Assembly: GCA_030761205.1 (NCBI GenBank)
Contig: JAULJL010000025.1
Span: forward strand, 4,636,001-4,700,000
Source: Fremontodendron californicum
Taxonomy: Eukaryota; Streptophyta; Magnoliopsida; Malvales; Malvaceae
Reading direction: 5' to 3'
DNA length: 64,000 bases
The notes beneath the pieces are model-generated. The model saw nothing but the letters and a program-made list of their open reading frames with translations. It was not told where the DNA came from and did no database searches. Below are positions 23,440 through 36,300 of this stretch, piece by piece. A program made the translations under genes and the position numbers. The stretch's first letter is position 1. Every line of letters starts with the position of its first letter.

Positions 23440-24131
23440 CAACACTATTTTTTTTTTTAATTTTAAAAGTTTATATTTTGTAATTAAAGTATTTTTAAAA
23501 TTTTAAAATTTAACATAATTAAAGTATTTTTGTAAAAAAGTTTTTTTTTAAATTATTTTAAAAGCCTAAATAATATAAAAAAAATTTATATATAATTAAC
23601 TAATTATTTATATATATATAATAATAAAATATATATAAATATAAATAATATTTTAAAATTATGTTATTGTTTTAAAACGGTAAAAAAACTTAACTTTTAA
23701 ATTTAATTTTACAAAATTTAATTTTTAAATAATAAATTAAAAAACTAATTTTACAAAACTAAAAAAAAATTTAAAAATTGATACTGTTTTCCGAAATAAT
23801 TTTTTTAATAAATTTAAAAGTTAATAATAAAATTTAAATAACAAAATTAATAAATAATAGTTTTAAATTTTAAAATAACGGTTAATTTTTACATTTAATG
23901 AAAGAAAATACAAAAAGTACATGATTATTATACAAAAAGTACATTATTAAAAAAATTATACAAAAAATACATGATTATTATAAAAAAGTACGTTTATTCT
24001 AATTATTTACGGAGGAGCTCTCGTATCGAGTGGTGTTGAGCAATAATGTCGAGCTCTCCTATTGTGTGGTGGTTGCACCCGTCGTTCAACCTCGTCAGTG
24101 ACACGTATTCGTTGTCAACCTCGTCCTCGAC

Positions 24132-26302
24132 CTACCGCCACTGGTTCTGGTTGTATGTCATCCGCATGCTCACCCACATCAGTCGATGGGAACACACTAC
24201 TAGAGGGACCCTATGTTCTGCATCAAAAAATGGAAATCCACTGCTCGAGGAGCCAACACCTAGTCCACCCATAAAGGGAACCTGACGACTAGATGAACCC
24301 ACAAATGATGTAGTATCAAATGCTAACGTAGGGGTTCCAAACTGATACATTGTAGTTAGATATGCTGAACTTGGACTTGGGGTGAGGAGCTGGTCATTTA
24401 ACCTCGTTATTGGCGGTGATGGTCGGTAACACTCATCAACATCAAATCCAGGGTGACTAACGGAATGACGATGACTGGATGCTACGCCATGTTCAGGTTG
24501 AGGTTCAGGATGACTAAATGACATCCTCGGTGCAGTGAACTCCGCCGCATGTGATGAGGCCGGTTGACGCTTCCGCCCACGTTGTCGGCTAGGTCTAGGA
24601 ACTTTCATTGCGTGTGTAGGATGGACTGGATTTGAAGTCTGTCTGAGAAATGGCATACTCCTAACATCCTCAAACTCCGACGGTGGACAAACAAAAGGCC
24701 GACCATCATTTTTAAACCATCTTATGTAATCAGCAGATAAGTTGAAATTATTATGAACAATGGGTGTCGGAATTTGTTCAGAACGTAGATTCCACAACTG
24801 GATCCATTGTCGATGCTTCGTAGGCCAAAATACTTCTTGACGCCCATGCATATCAATCTTGTGAACCTTATCAAGGTTCACTGGTGGTTGTGGAATTGGT
24901 TGTTGCATCCCAAATTATCGCAACACCCTGTCAGTAGCGTGCCACTCTTCATATGCAAAGCATATCAATGCTGCGTTTTCTATTCATATATTACAATTAT
25001 TAGTTGAATCCGATGGAAGACATGCCATAATTTGATTTGAAGAATATGGCATTCAAACAAACTGCGAATAATTATTACAAATTATTAGTTTCATATGGAT
25101 TAAATACAAAAATACTTGAATGTAACAATCGAAATATTTACCTTATGATATCCTTCTCGATCTAGTCGTGATCTTATAGTTTAAAGGTCGAGCGAAATAT
25201 CGCTACAATCTTTAGGATGACTCCACCTGTTAAAAAGTATATAAAATCTTAATAGACTTAATAAAAATACAAGTTCGTACAAAATTAATAAAATAGTCAA
25301 GATTATTACCTGCTTGTAAGGGGGTATACAGGCAAAAAATTCTCGCGCGAAGTAATAAATGGCAGTCGATGCCAAGCCCATGATTGTAGAAGCAGTAAAC
25401 ATCCACCTATGTCATGGCAGTTGGGAACTGTAGCCCGACACAGTTCTCTATACAAAACCGCCAAACACGCAGAACCCCAACTATAATTTGATGCATGCTC
25501 TAAATCACAAAACAATGGAAGATACATTAAATGTACCCGACTGCTCGATTTGTTGGGCACTAGCATTCCTCCAATCAAACGTAAAATATATGCTCTAGCA
25601 GCATATTTTACCTCTTCTTCGCTTGCGTGTTCGGGGAGATTTTGCAATGACTACAGCCACGTTCTTATCACCATTGAGCCCTTGAGACATTCTTTTGGAG
25701 GTACAGCGCCTAATAATTTTTGGCACTCTTCATTCAAATCTAGAAGACTTGCGCCTGTAACTAGCATGCCATCCACATGTAGTCCAAGTTGGAGCGTAAC
25801 ATCTTCTAAAGTGATCGTGCATTCAACACACGAAAAATGAAAAGTGTGCGTCTCGGGTCTCCATCATTCAACCAACGCATTAATTAAGTCCGACAGAAGC
25901 ATACATTGTCGAATTTAACTTGCATAATAAAATTCGACACTCTTTAAGTGATCGAATAGATAGATGCGGATCTTAAAAAAAAAATTCCTCGATCGTAAGA
26001 CGCGAACAAGGTCATTTTTATAATTAATTAAATTAAATAATTATAAAATCATAAAAAAATTAATAAATGCAATCTCTTTGAAATATAATTAATTATAAAA
26101 TTATTATTATAAATAATAATTTTATAATTTTATAATTTTATAAAAATTAATAACAAAATTACTACAAATTTAATAAAAAATTAATAACAATTATAATGAT
26201 AATTAATTAAATTATAAAAAATATGATAAAAAATTTACTAACCTCTTGATATATAACAGTGGATATGTGATTATCTTGCAACCTCAATAACGATGAAGCC
26301 AT
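24132..26302 (-). pseudogene. Plant mobile domain (MAIN-like) protein, decayed
   Basis: The first exon appears to start at the ATG at 26302 (MASSLLRLQDN..). The diagnostic PMD core follows on the minus strand at about 25320-25870: WRPETHTFHF, ITLEDVTLQLGLHVDG, AARAYILRLIGGMLVPNK, YSWGSACLAVLYRELCRAT and CLLLLQSWAWHRLP. A downstream open stretch of 258 codons (24132-24908) gives the usual C-terminal half (NLDKVHKIDMHGRQEVFWPT, then a proline- and serine-rich tail). In-frame stops interrupt it at VE*WRPETHT, IRTWL*SLQN and VLR*FGMQQP, so it cannot make the full protein. Confidence 0.85.
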
Positions 26303-26398
26303 TTTGAAATCAACACTAAGAGAAAATTTTAGATTTTTTTTGTATGAAATAAGAGGAAGAGAAGAGAATTTGTATGAAAAAAATGAATGTAAGGGGGG

Positions 26399-26407
26399 TA
26401 TTTATAG
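26399..26407 (-). promoter_or_regulatory. TATA box of the PMD gene
   Basis: CTATAAATA on the minus strand lies about 95 bases upstream of the ATG at 26302. It looks intact although the coding region is broken. Confidence 0.5.
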
Positions 26408-26526
26408 GTGAATTGTGGGGGGTGGGTGGGGATGGGAATGACAACGGTCACTTGACCGTTGCCTTTCAAATTTTAAACTTTTTTTTAACCGTTTTAAAAT
26501 GTTACAATTTTTAAAAAAATTAGTTC

Positions 26527-26677
26527 GAAAGTCGCCATATGATATGGCGACTTCCGAACTATATTTAAAAATAAAAATAAAAACAAAGGTCAGAAGTCAC
26601 CATATCATATTGCGACTTCTGACCTATATAATTCAATTTTTTTTTTTAAATTAAGAAAGGAAGTATGACGACTTCTC
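26527..26677. repeat. Right subterminal palindrome array, three units
   Basis: Palindromes start at 26527 and 26592, with a degenerate third near 26659, spaced 65 and about 67 bases. They have the same consensus as the left array of the element. Confidence 0.8.
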
Positions 26678-27065
26678 TTCTTAATTTTTTATTTAAATTA
26701 ACCATAGAAAGTCTTTTTTAATAGCGTATTTTAATATATAATTTTAAAAAATAAATAATTTAAATTTATTTTTTTTAACAATATTTTGATAAATTTACCT
26801 CCAAAAATCTGTGAAATTAATTCCTAAACAAAGAACTGGTGATAGACTTGAATTTGGTTTCTAGAGTATTTAGATTAAAGGTGCGACACATCATGTATGA
26901 TTTGACTAAAAATCATCATTTTGGTCAAACAATTACTGGTGAGTTTCTTCCAGCTACTCTTTTGTTTAATATCTTTGTACCTTTCACTTTCTAAATCACA
27001 ATAATTCTGCAATACAGAAACTGTTTTTTTTTTCTTCCTTTATATTTTTTTAGATATATATATAT

Positions 27066-29658
27066 ATATATAATATAACTAACTATAAAAACAATCCCTC
27101 AATTACATAAGATTAGAGAATTTAAGATTTTGAATCAACATGTATTTACCAATTAAGGGAGTTGAGGGTTTAGTTTAGGTATTTTCATTTTTTTTATTAA
27201 AAAAGAAAGAAAGAAAAGAAAAAAAAATTATGTTCGCGTCGTTTTTGTGTTCGTGTTATTTTTTGTGTTCAAAATATTATAAATTTATACAATTTTTACA
27301 CGTTAATAATTCGTTTTATGTAGATTTTGACACGTTCGAGTATTCGTGTCGTGTTCGTGTTATTTTTTCGTGAAAGAAAGGTAAAAAAAGATGGAAAAAA
27401 TTGTATGTTCATGTCATTTTTGTGTTCATGTTATTTTTATGTTCAAAATATTATAAATTTAAGCAATTTTCACACGTTAATAATTCGTTTTATGTAGATT
27501 TTGACACGTTCGGGTATTCGTGTCGTGTTCATGTTATTTTTTCGTGTATTCAAAATATTATAAATTTATATAATTTTTACATAATAATAATTCATTTATG
27601 TAGATTTTGACATGTTCGGATTTTTGTTTGTGTTCATATTATTTTTTGTGTCGTGCTCGTGTTATTTTTTCGTATGTTCAAAGTATTATTATTTTATATA
27701 ATTTTTTACATATTAATAATTAATTTTATGTGAATTTTGATACGTTCGTGTATTTATATTGTATTCATGTTATTTTCGTGTCATGTCGTATTTTTTTTTT
27801 CACGTGTTCGTGTCATGTTTTAATTCATCCAAATATTTTGCATAGTTTGTCATGGTGATTCAATTTAGAAAAAATTGTGTGTTCATGTCGTGTCCAAATT
27901 CATCCCATATTTTATATAATTTGTCATAATAATTTAATTTAGAGAAAAAATTATATATTCGTAACATGTTCGTGTTATTTTATCGTGTGTTTAAAGTATT
28001 ATAAATTTATACAAATTTTTACACGTTAATAATTTATTTTATGTAGATTTTGACACGTTTGTGTATTTTTGTAGTGTTCATGTTATTTTTCGTATCGTAT
28101 TTTAATTATTTTTTTTCATGTTGTGTTCGTGTTTATAACCATGTTGTGTCCGAAATTGTTAAGTCTAATTGATACTATTCAAATAACTTCCAAATTTATG
28201 TCGAGTGTCGTCATGTTTGTGTTGTTTTTCCTGAGAATTTAGGATTTTGAAACAACATGCATTTACCACATAAGCCATGTCATTAGCTGTAGTTTGAAGG
28301 GTAATTATGGTATTAGGATTTTTTTGCCATATGATTTAGGGATTAATTAGGTTATTTTAGAATATTTTTTGTGTTTGTTTTGTCTTTGATTAACACTAAT
28401 GAGATATTTTGGATCTAGGATTATTTCGGGTTCGGATCATATCAATTTAGGTCTTTTTCGATTCGTACCTTTTCGGATTCAGATTTTTTCGGTTTCAAAT
28501 AATTTCAGTTTCAAATATTTTGTGTCGTGTTCATGTTATTTTTCGTGTCATATTTGTGTTACTTTTTCGTGTATTCAAAGTATTCATGTTCGTGTTATTT
28601 TTCGTGTGTTCAAAGTATTATAAATTTATATAATTTTTGCACGTTATAATTCGTTTAATATAGATTTTGTCATCGTGTTCGTGTTATTTTTTCGTGTGCT
28701 CAAAGTATTATAAATTTATATAAATTTTTACATGTTAATATTCATTTTATGTAGATTTTGAGACGTTCGTGTATTTGTTTTCTATTCATGTTATCATTCG
28801 TGTCGTATTTTAATTATTTTTTCATGTTTTATTCGTGTCGTTTTCATTCATCCAAATATTTTGCATTGTTTGTCATTGTGATTCAATTTTAAAAAAAAAA
28901 ACATTTATGCATGTCGTGTCTCAATTTATCCCATATTTTGCATAATTTGTTATAATGATTCAATTTAGAGAAAAAAATGTATGTTTGTAACATGTTTGTA
29001 TTCTTTAATCGTGTGTTTAAAGTATTATAAATTTATATAAATTTTTACACATCAATAATTGATTTTATGTAGATTTTGATACGTTACTGTATTAGTATCG
29101 TGTTCATTTTATTTTTCGTGTCGTGTTTTAATTATTTTTTTCATGTTCTGTTCATGTCGTATAATCATGTTATGTCCGAAATTGTCAAGTCTAATTGACA
29201 CTATTCAAATAACTCCTAATTTTGTGTCAGGTGTCATCGTGTTCGTGTTATTTTTCTGTCATAATCGTATTCAAGCTATTATATATTTATATAAATCATG
29301 ACACGTTAATAATTCGTTTTATGTAGATTTTGACACCTTCATATATTTGTATAATGTTCATTTTATTTTTAGTATCCTGTGGTGTTTTAATTATTTCTCA
29401 TATTATATTTGCATTGTATAATTATTTCTTGTCCAAAATTACGGGATCTAATTGACCATAGCAAATAACTCTCAATTTTATATCAGGTGTCGTATAATGA
29501 TGGGAGTTATTACTTTTTAAATTATCTTAACTTCTCTATCTTTTTTATCTTTCAAATTTATTACAAAATATCAATTCAAATCCGATAATATACTCGCATA
29601 CAAAATATCAATTCAAATCCGATAATATACTCGCAGCGAAACGCGAGCATTTTTCTAG
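27066..29658 (+). mobile_element. Non-autonomous Helitron 1
   Basis: The 3' end has the classic form: an 18-base hairpin CTCGC-AGCGAAAC-GCGAG at 29630-29647, 7 to 8 bases of T-rich DNA, then CTAG followed by T. The 5' end (TAATATAACTAACTATAAAAAC) is shared with Helitron 2. The body is made of diverged repeats with TCGTGTTCGTGTTATTTTTCG and TTTATGTAGATTTTGACACG blocks. It has no RepHel coding. A second head-like segment at about 28225 (GAATTTAGGATTTTGAAACA) suggests that two units are nested or joined. A 44-base direct duplication precedes the terminal hairpin. Confidence 0.8.
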
Positions 29659-29749
29659 TATATATATATATATATATATATTTGAATTCCAAAATGAGAT
29701 CTAGCACATGTCCATATTTTGTTTTAGCTTGAAGATTGGTTGTATTATT

Positions 29750-30125
29750 AGGGATGACAGCGGGTCGAATATCAGTTTTTTTTTTGTTGTAATATTCGAA
29801 TCCAAATTTGTAAATCTGCTTTAAAATCCGAATCCGCTAAATATCCGAATTCAGTAATTAAAAAAGTTAAATAAAAATATAAAATCAAACAAAAATTAAT
29901 TCTAAATTCAAATAAACGGATAATAGATTCGGATATCCGAATCCGCAAAAATAAGCGGATTCGAATATTCGAATCCATTATCCGTATAAGTAAAGCGGAT
30001 TCAGATAATGGATATCCGAAATTTCATACCCGCATCCGTTTCGAATCCGCTGCAGATAGTAATTATAATATCCGAATCCACAAAAAGCGAATCGAATAAT
30101 TACAAATATTCAAATCCGCACTATC
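29750..30125. repeat. CGGATATCCGAATCCGC-type minisatellite element
   Basis: The stretch is built from degenerate units GGATATCCGAATCCGC / GCGGATTCGAATATTCGAA, which are themselves palindromic. It begins near GGGATGACAGCGGGTCG and ends near TATCCATAATTTATG. It has no coding content. Similar repeats are common in plant genomes. Confidence 0.6.
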
Positions 30126-30372
30126 CATAATTTATGCTTTTATGAAACATAAAAACAATGTCTTGGTCTCAATTAGCTTTGAATGTCATTAACAGTAGAA
30201 TAATTAGTGGAAGTCACACCAGAGACAAAGTCTTTAGTCCTAGGATTGTGATGACAGTTAAAAGACACCATAAATGGTCATATTTGTCTTTAAGAGGAAA
30301 CAATTTTCGGTAAAGTTGTCTTTATACAATGACCATTAACAAAAGTAAGGGACAGAAGCTTCAACAACGAAC

Positions 30373-33300
30373 CTAAAAGGGCTCTAAAGAGAAAGGTTTC
30401 TCATTCCGTGCGCGGGCAGCTGGAGTTCCAGGCGGAGGTGCTTGCACAGTTATAGGAAGAACCCACTCACTTTTGTCTCTACCTTCTATTAAAAGAGGAT
30501 GCTCACATCTGAATTCCAAATTAAGAAGTTGTAACACATCTAAGGCAGAAATCTTCTAAATTTCAATAAAACTAAGAATAAATTAAACCCTATGTTGATC
30601 CAACTTTTCATTTTTCTTGAAATATCCGTGTCCGAAACCTTATCCGACACATATTCGGATATAGATATGAGGATATGATCCTCCAAAGACCCTCCAAATA
30701 CATAAAAAAAAAAAAAAACTTGGAAAAAATTTAACATACTTGTGTCGGATACATACCGGTATCCGACACTCACACTCGAGTCCGAGTAACCTAGATTAAA
30801 CCAATTTCAACTTTCAAGCCATTTCGACTTCTGAGTCAAAATGTAACCTCTCTTGAATCACATTTTCAAATTTAGATAACAATTTACATGAGATTTTTAT
30901 CATAACTATAGTAGCAACGGAATTCAACTAACAAATCATATTAAAAACATTTACAAATAGGATACTATCTTTTGGATTGAAACTGTATATACCCAGTTGC
31001 TGGAAGGCTATCATAATTTTATTAAAAAGTGAATAAAATTTTCCTGGATTATCGCTTCTTTTTTGCTAACACTGTGTCGCAGTATTCTAAAAAGGTATGA
31101 AAAAATTTTGCTGTCACAGTTGAGCGGTATTAATAGCCTAAGATACTCGAACTCGGGTGTGAGTGTCGAACACGGGTATGTTTTGATTTATTCTAAGTTT
31201 TTTCATATATTTGAAGGGTCTTTGGGGATCATATCTCCATACCCATGTCCGAATATGCGTCAAGAAAAATGAAGAGTCGAAGCAACATAGTTAATAGCAT
31301 ATGTATATAGCCCACAAGCATAAAACCATTTGACAATCTTCAATGCCAAGTGAACCATTAGAGTAACAAACTCTTTTGATAAGCTAGAATGATTCTATTG
31401 CAGTACCACATGGTCTTACCTTGTCCAGTCTACATTCTTTGGCGTAGTGAAAATTTCAAATCTTAGAGCCCATTGCACCGAGACATGAGGAGTGGAAAAG
31501 GACATGGGACCATCCATGGGAATAGAAAAGAGAAAACTCGTCTGTACCAAATCAGCAACAACCTCATTATGATCACTCTGAACCTACAAGAAAAATCAAT
31601 AGACAAGATTACTATAACTGTCTAAATGTGTAGAAAAAACATTAGGTTTCTTATCTTGAGTCGTAGAGATTAAAAAAAAAAGCATCATAAAAGAAACAGT
31701 TGAAACTTCTAAGCCAGACACAGATACGTGTATTCTATGCAATGCTCATTCTGAGAAATAGAATAATGATTAAAGAATAACGATATAAGAACCATAATTT
31801 GAAGAATAAACCACTTCAAGGTTCAATCACTAGTTTACTCCCAAATTCATTTTAGATCTTTTTTTTATTTTTATTTTATAAAGGAATGGTTTTATTAAAA
31901 TCATAAAAGGGGGCTTAATGAAAGTACTTTTTTGAAGTATACAAGAGCAAAAAGTATTAGGAAAATGAAAGCTCTTGGGATAATGAACACTATCTGAAAA
32001 AAGAAAGAACTACACAGGAAACGAGAGAAAAAAGGATTCTAGCAATGCAGAACTTCTTAAAAAACAACAAGCATTTGCAAACGTGTCACTTTCCGAGCAT
32101 ACAAGTGCATGTAGCAAGAAAGAGTGAGCGATAGAAAACATAATTATCATGGGTTTCATTCATGCATGCCAAAACAGACCAAGTATGTAATTGAGTTTAA
32201 TCTACATAAATTAAGAAGTAACACACTAATTCATGAATCCACCGATGTAACTCACTGTAGAATCAAAATTTTGGAAAGGCACACCTTTGTAATTGTTGGG
32301 GAATTCCTTCTACAAGGATGAAGAAAACACCGGTTTATAGTCTCAGAAGTTTCCAGCGTGACTGAAACCTACAAGATAGCAATTCTTCCAGTAAATTTCA
32401 AGATTCATCAGTCAATAGATCAAGGTTTCTTCAATTGTTTAGTAGTTTCTCAATTTGGTCATAATCTGCAGCTACCTCAAGGCATCTTCTAGCTCCTTCT
32501 TCATGAAAGAAAGTAAGAGTCCCGCCTATCTGTTAGTGAAAAAGATAAATAAAAAAACAAGAGAAACAATGGATGCAAATTCATGCAAGGCGACAGAAGC
32601 AACAGCCTAAAACTGATTTTACCATATCACTGAAGTAATAAGTGGACTCCGAGTTCTTAGGGGAAAATCTTAGTAAAACTTGGTCATCCATCCTGATATT
32701 ATAAGACCTTCCTCGAATAAAGCCTTCTGCTGCAGAAAATGTTTGTAACAAATAAGTTTACCAGGATTCACATATTAAACAGCTCAAGGCTAAATTCATG
32801 CTACATTAGAAACAAACCAAACATAAAAATGGGGGCAGAAAGTCTGGTACTTTACATGCTACAGATTCAGTGGCTCCTGGGCTGGGTGCAGAAGATACTC
32901 CTGTGATATCATCTGCAGCTAGCGATCTTGTAGGAGTCCGCTGCTGACTTGGAGATAAAACGGCCGATGACATGTCTGCTGGAAAAATATATATTTCAAA
33001 AGGCACTCTAAGGAGCAGAAAAAATTATTATTTTGAATCAAATGATTTGCATTACTTCAGCAGGTGTGCTGAAAAACTTAAAAGGAATCGCAACAATCTA
33101 ACAGAAGGCATAAGCATGTAAGTATGATGATAAAAGGAGGGAAAATAAATTCAGTACAAATAGTGACGCTACATAATCAAGTATAACTTAATTACCAGCA
33201 CTAGAATCATGCAAGACCTCTGCCACCGATAATCGAGGAAGTCCTACATTTGAAGATAAGCTCAAAAGGTCTCCATCATGATATGGACCATCTCTATTTG

Positions 33301-36300
33301 AAGACCTGGCTGCTGACGGTTGCAACGATAGGGAACTTCCAAAGGTTTTATAAAGATTTCCCTTCGAAGGATTAAAAGATGAAACAGATGATATTTCATC
33401 CCTTGAGCTCTCATACCCTTCCTCAACATCGTCATACATGTCAGTCACTCTAGCCTGTAACAAATATCAATTTTCTGAGTAATCATTCAACTAAAACGGT
33501 AAGTCAAAAGCATTAGCACTTAGCAGCATTACTAACAGCCTTACCCATTCCGAATCTCCACCCACCTCTTTCCAGTATATATCTGTTTGGATGGTTGTAG
33601 CAGGAACAATACCTGAATCATCAAGAAGGAAAACACAGTCATTGTGCTATTTTTTCACATGCAGAGTCGCAGGCTCCTGTTATTTACAGTATGACTCCCA
33701 TCGCAAACTCAAATTCAGAGAGTAAAACCATACGACTTTTTCAACTGTGCTTCAAAATTTAAGTCATTGTTACTTCAACTTATTCAACTTATTCAGGTTC
33801 AACTCATTCAATTTCTTCCTTATACCATGCAAACTATATTACCCGGACTCTTCATTTTTCCTAAAGTAATCGTATCAGACACCTGTGTCCGACACATATT
33901 CGGATATGGGTATGGGGGTATGATCCTCCAAATATATGTAAAACTTAGAAAAAAATTGCGCATACTCATATCCGACACTCACTTCCGAGCCCGGGTAACA
34001 TAGTACAAGAATAAAATGTTTACAACACTAAAGTCGGCTCTATGACAGGGGAAAGACATAGCATCACTGGAAACAGAACCTAGGCTCTAGCAATGATAAG
34101 AACATATCCACCTTCGCTTAAGATTTAAGTTCTTACATAACTGTGTCTTCCTGCTTTATTGTTGTAGTTATTACATTTCTATCCTAAAACTTAGTGAAAA
34201 TTCTTGACTAGAAAAACGTAATAGTCTTGTAAAAAGCAAAAGTTACTACTTGTCAATTATTTCACCAAATTTAATAATTAGAACAGAGAGAGAAAGAGAG
34301 AGAGAGAGAGAGAGGAAGAAGTAACAATGATTGTAAACTTGAAACATGAAATAATAGCAACTTACCATCACTTTGACCAGCTTCCATTACTAAGCCATTT
34401 CTTTTCTGAGTTACCCATACTTGCAAAGGAACACGAGCCTCCTGTTTTCAAAGTTAATGAATATCATAACTCTTTGACAGTATATGTAGTTTGGTGAACT
34501 AGACTAGGACATCGACAAGTTCTCTCCAAGATCCACAGGTGTGCATGAGGACAAATGCAAGCAAAGAAACACATGCATGGACGTGCCAAAATGTCCATAT
34601 GTGCATAACTATGAATTTACATATTCAATAATGAGCCAGATATAATAGGACAAAAAGGTAAATTATCTTCAATATTACATACAAGTGCACAAACGATGTA
34701 ACAAGCATCACAAGCTTGAGCTATTATAAAGACTACATGGCTGAAGAGCATTCAAATTTAGAAAATGCCAAAACCTTTAGAGATCCAAGGATTTCAAACA
34801 TGACTTTAGCCCTAACTCCACAAACAGAAACTTTGGACCAGTATCAACATTTACTCAAGTGTAAAAATAGCCATCATCTCCAATTCTCCATTGCCCCTCT
34901 CACCTATGAAACAATAAAAAACCTATGAATATCAGATTCTTTCTATTCCCATTTTCTCTTCTTTTTTTTCCCCTGTTGCAGTGGGGCAAGTCTCTAACAC
35001 ACACACCACCCAAGCCCTAGGTCAGAAGAAGCTTTGTCACCAAAAAATATAACACGATTCCTATTTTCAAGAGCACTATCAGCAAGTCAAACATGTCTAA
35101 TTCTGAAAGACAAGAACAGAAGATAATTTTGGGATCCTTAATAAAAACTATGAAGATTAAGTAAAACCAACCACTTCAGTAAGATCTTTTACTGACTCCT
35201 CGCTGGAGTGACCATTTTCCAGTATCAGCCATCGAACGGACAGAGTACTCTTTATATAATATAAATAACGAATGGTAGCACCCTTGTAAGATGGTGGTAT
35301 AATTTTAGGAAGCACAGCCCGTACCACATCTGCAGATAGTGTCAAAAGTCAGTTACAAAATGAATCATGTTGAATCAGACTAATGAAAGATAGTATGGTG
35401 GAAAGCTGCAACATTTAACCATAGAAAGAGGTAACAAATACAATTTGCCAAAAAACATAAGTATTCAATTCAAAACATTGCATGACTGGATGCCCTCTGT
35501 CATGCAATTAGCTATGGTGACAGTTATCAATAATGTAATTTAGCTTTCATCTTGGAAATCACATGTCTGCATATTTAGCCTATTTTGCTGATAATATACT
35601 TAGCATTTGTACTTTGTGGTAATTTTAAACAACAATTTTCATTGGGCAAAATGGGGGATCAAAACATGATGGCATGTGGTCATTAAGACAGCAAGGTCGG
35701 TATACTCATTTTATCTGCTTCAGAAAGAAACGCTCATCAATAGCGTTAATTACATATTGTGATGACAAGCTTTACACACATGCACTTGCATATATACACA
35801 AAACAATTAGACAAAAGGCAGGAAATAGACTAACAAGTTTTTGCAGAGCTAGAAGGCACAATCTGATTTGAAATCATTGATGGTGTTGAACAGTCCAAAA
35901 ACACATGTTCACCTGAAAAAGATTGAGAATAATAATATAAATATAAAATATACGAAAAGATAATTAAAAAAAAAAAAACTAAAAAAAGAATATAAGGGCA
36001 TTGCAGACAATAAGATCTTTTTCTTTTCTTTCAGGTTTCAGTTTCAATTCTATTCATATCCCGGTAAAAACAAACAAAGAAAAGCCAATGGCTAATGCAG
36101 TTGATCTAAACTTTAAGAGATTGTGGAGACTAACTGCCCAGAATCAACAAATTACATGAATGCTAAAAGGTGAGAAGAAAATGAAAAATGTTAGCAAATT
36201 AGACAAACTCCTTTATACTGATCTGACTTCATTGTCCATGTGGAATCATAAGAACTTTGAATTCAATCTCTTTAATATACACACTAAGTAAATCAGAAAT

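Larger units (their letters stand above)
23121..26799 (-). mobile_element. Mutator-like element carrying a plant mobile domain (PMD) gene
   Basis: Both ends carry long inverted repeats of about 75 bases: the left starts GGTAAATTTATTAAGATATTG (23121-about 23192), and the right end (about 26725-26799) reads GGTAAATTTATCAAAATATTG on the opposite strand. The flanks GTCAAAAAG and TCCAAAAAT agree at 6 of 9 positions, compatible with an aged 9-bp target duplication. Just inside each TIR is an array of palindromes spaced about 67 bases. The body carries one minus-strand PMD gene, now broken. PMD/MAIN-like domains are known to travel with Mutator-like transposons. No separate transposase ORF is seen, so this is a cargo-type or deleted element. 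Confidence 0.8.

Noticed and set aside
24132..24908. 258-codon open frame as an intact gene
   Set aside because: It is only the C-terminal half of a PMD protein; conserved upstream segments in the same element contain in-frame stops.
27240..28140. Satellite DNA based on TCGTGTTCGTGTTATTTTTCG
   Set aside because: The repeats are diverged and lie within a unit bounded by Helitron ends, so they are better explained as the body of that element.
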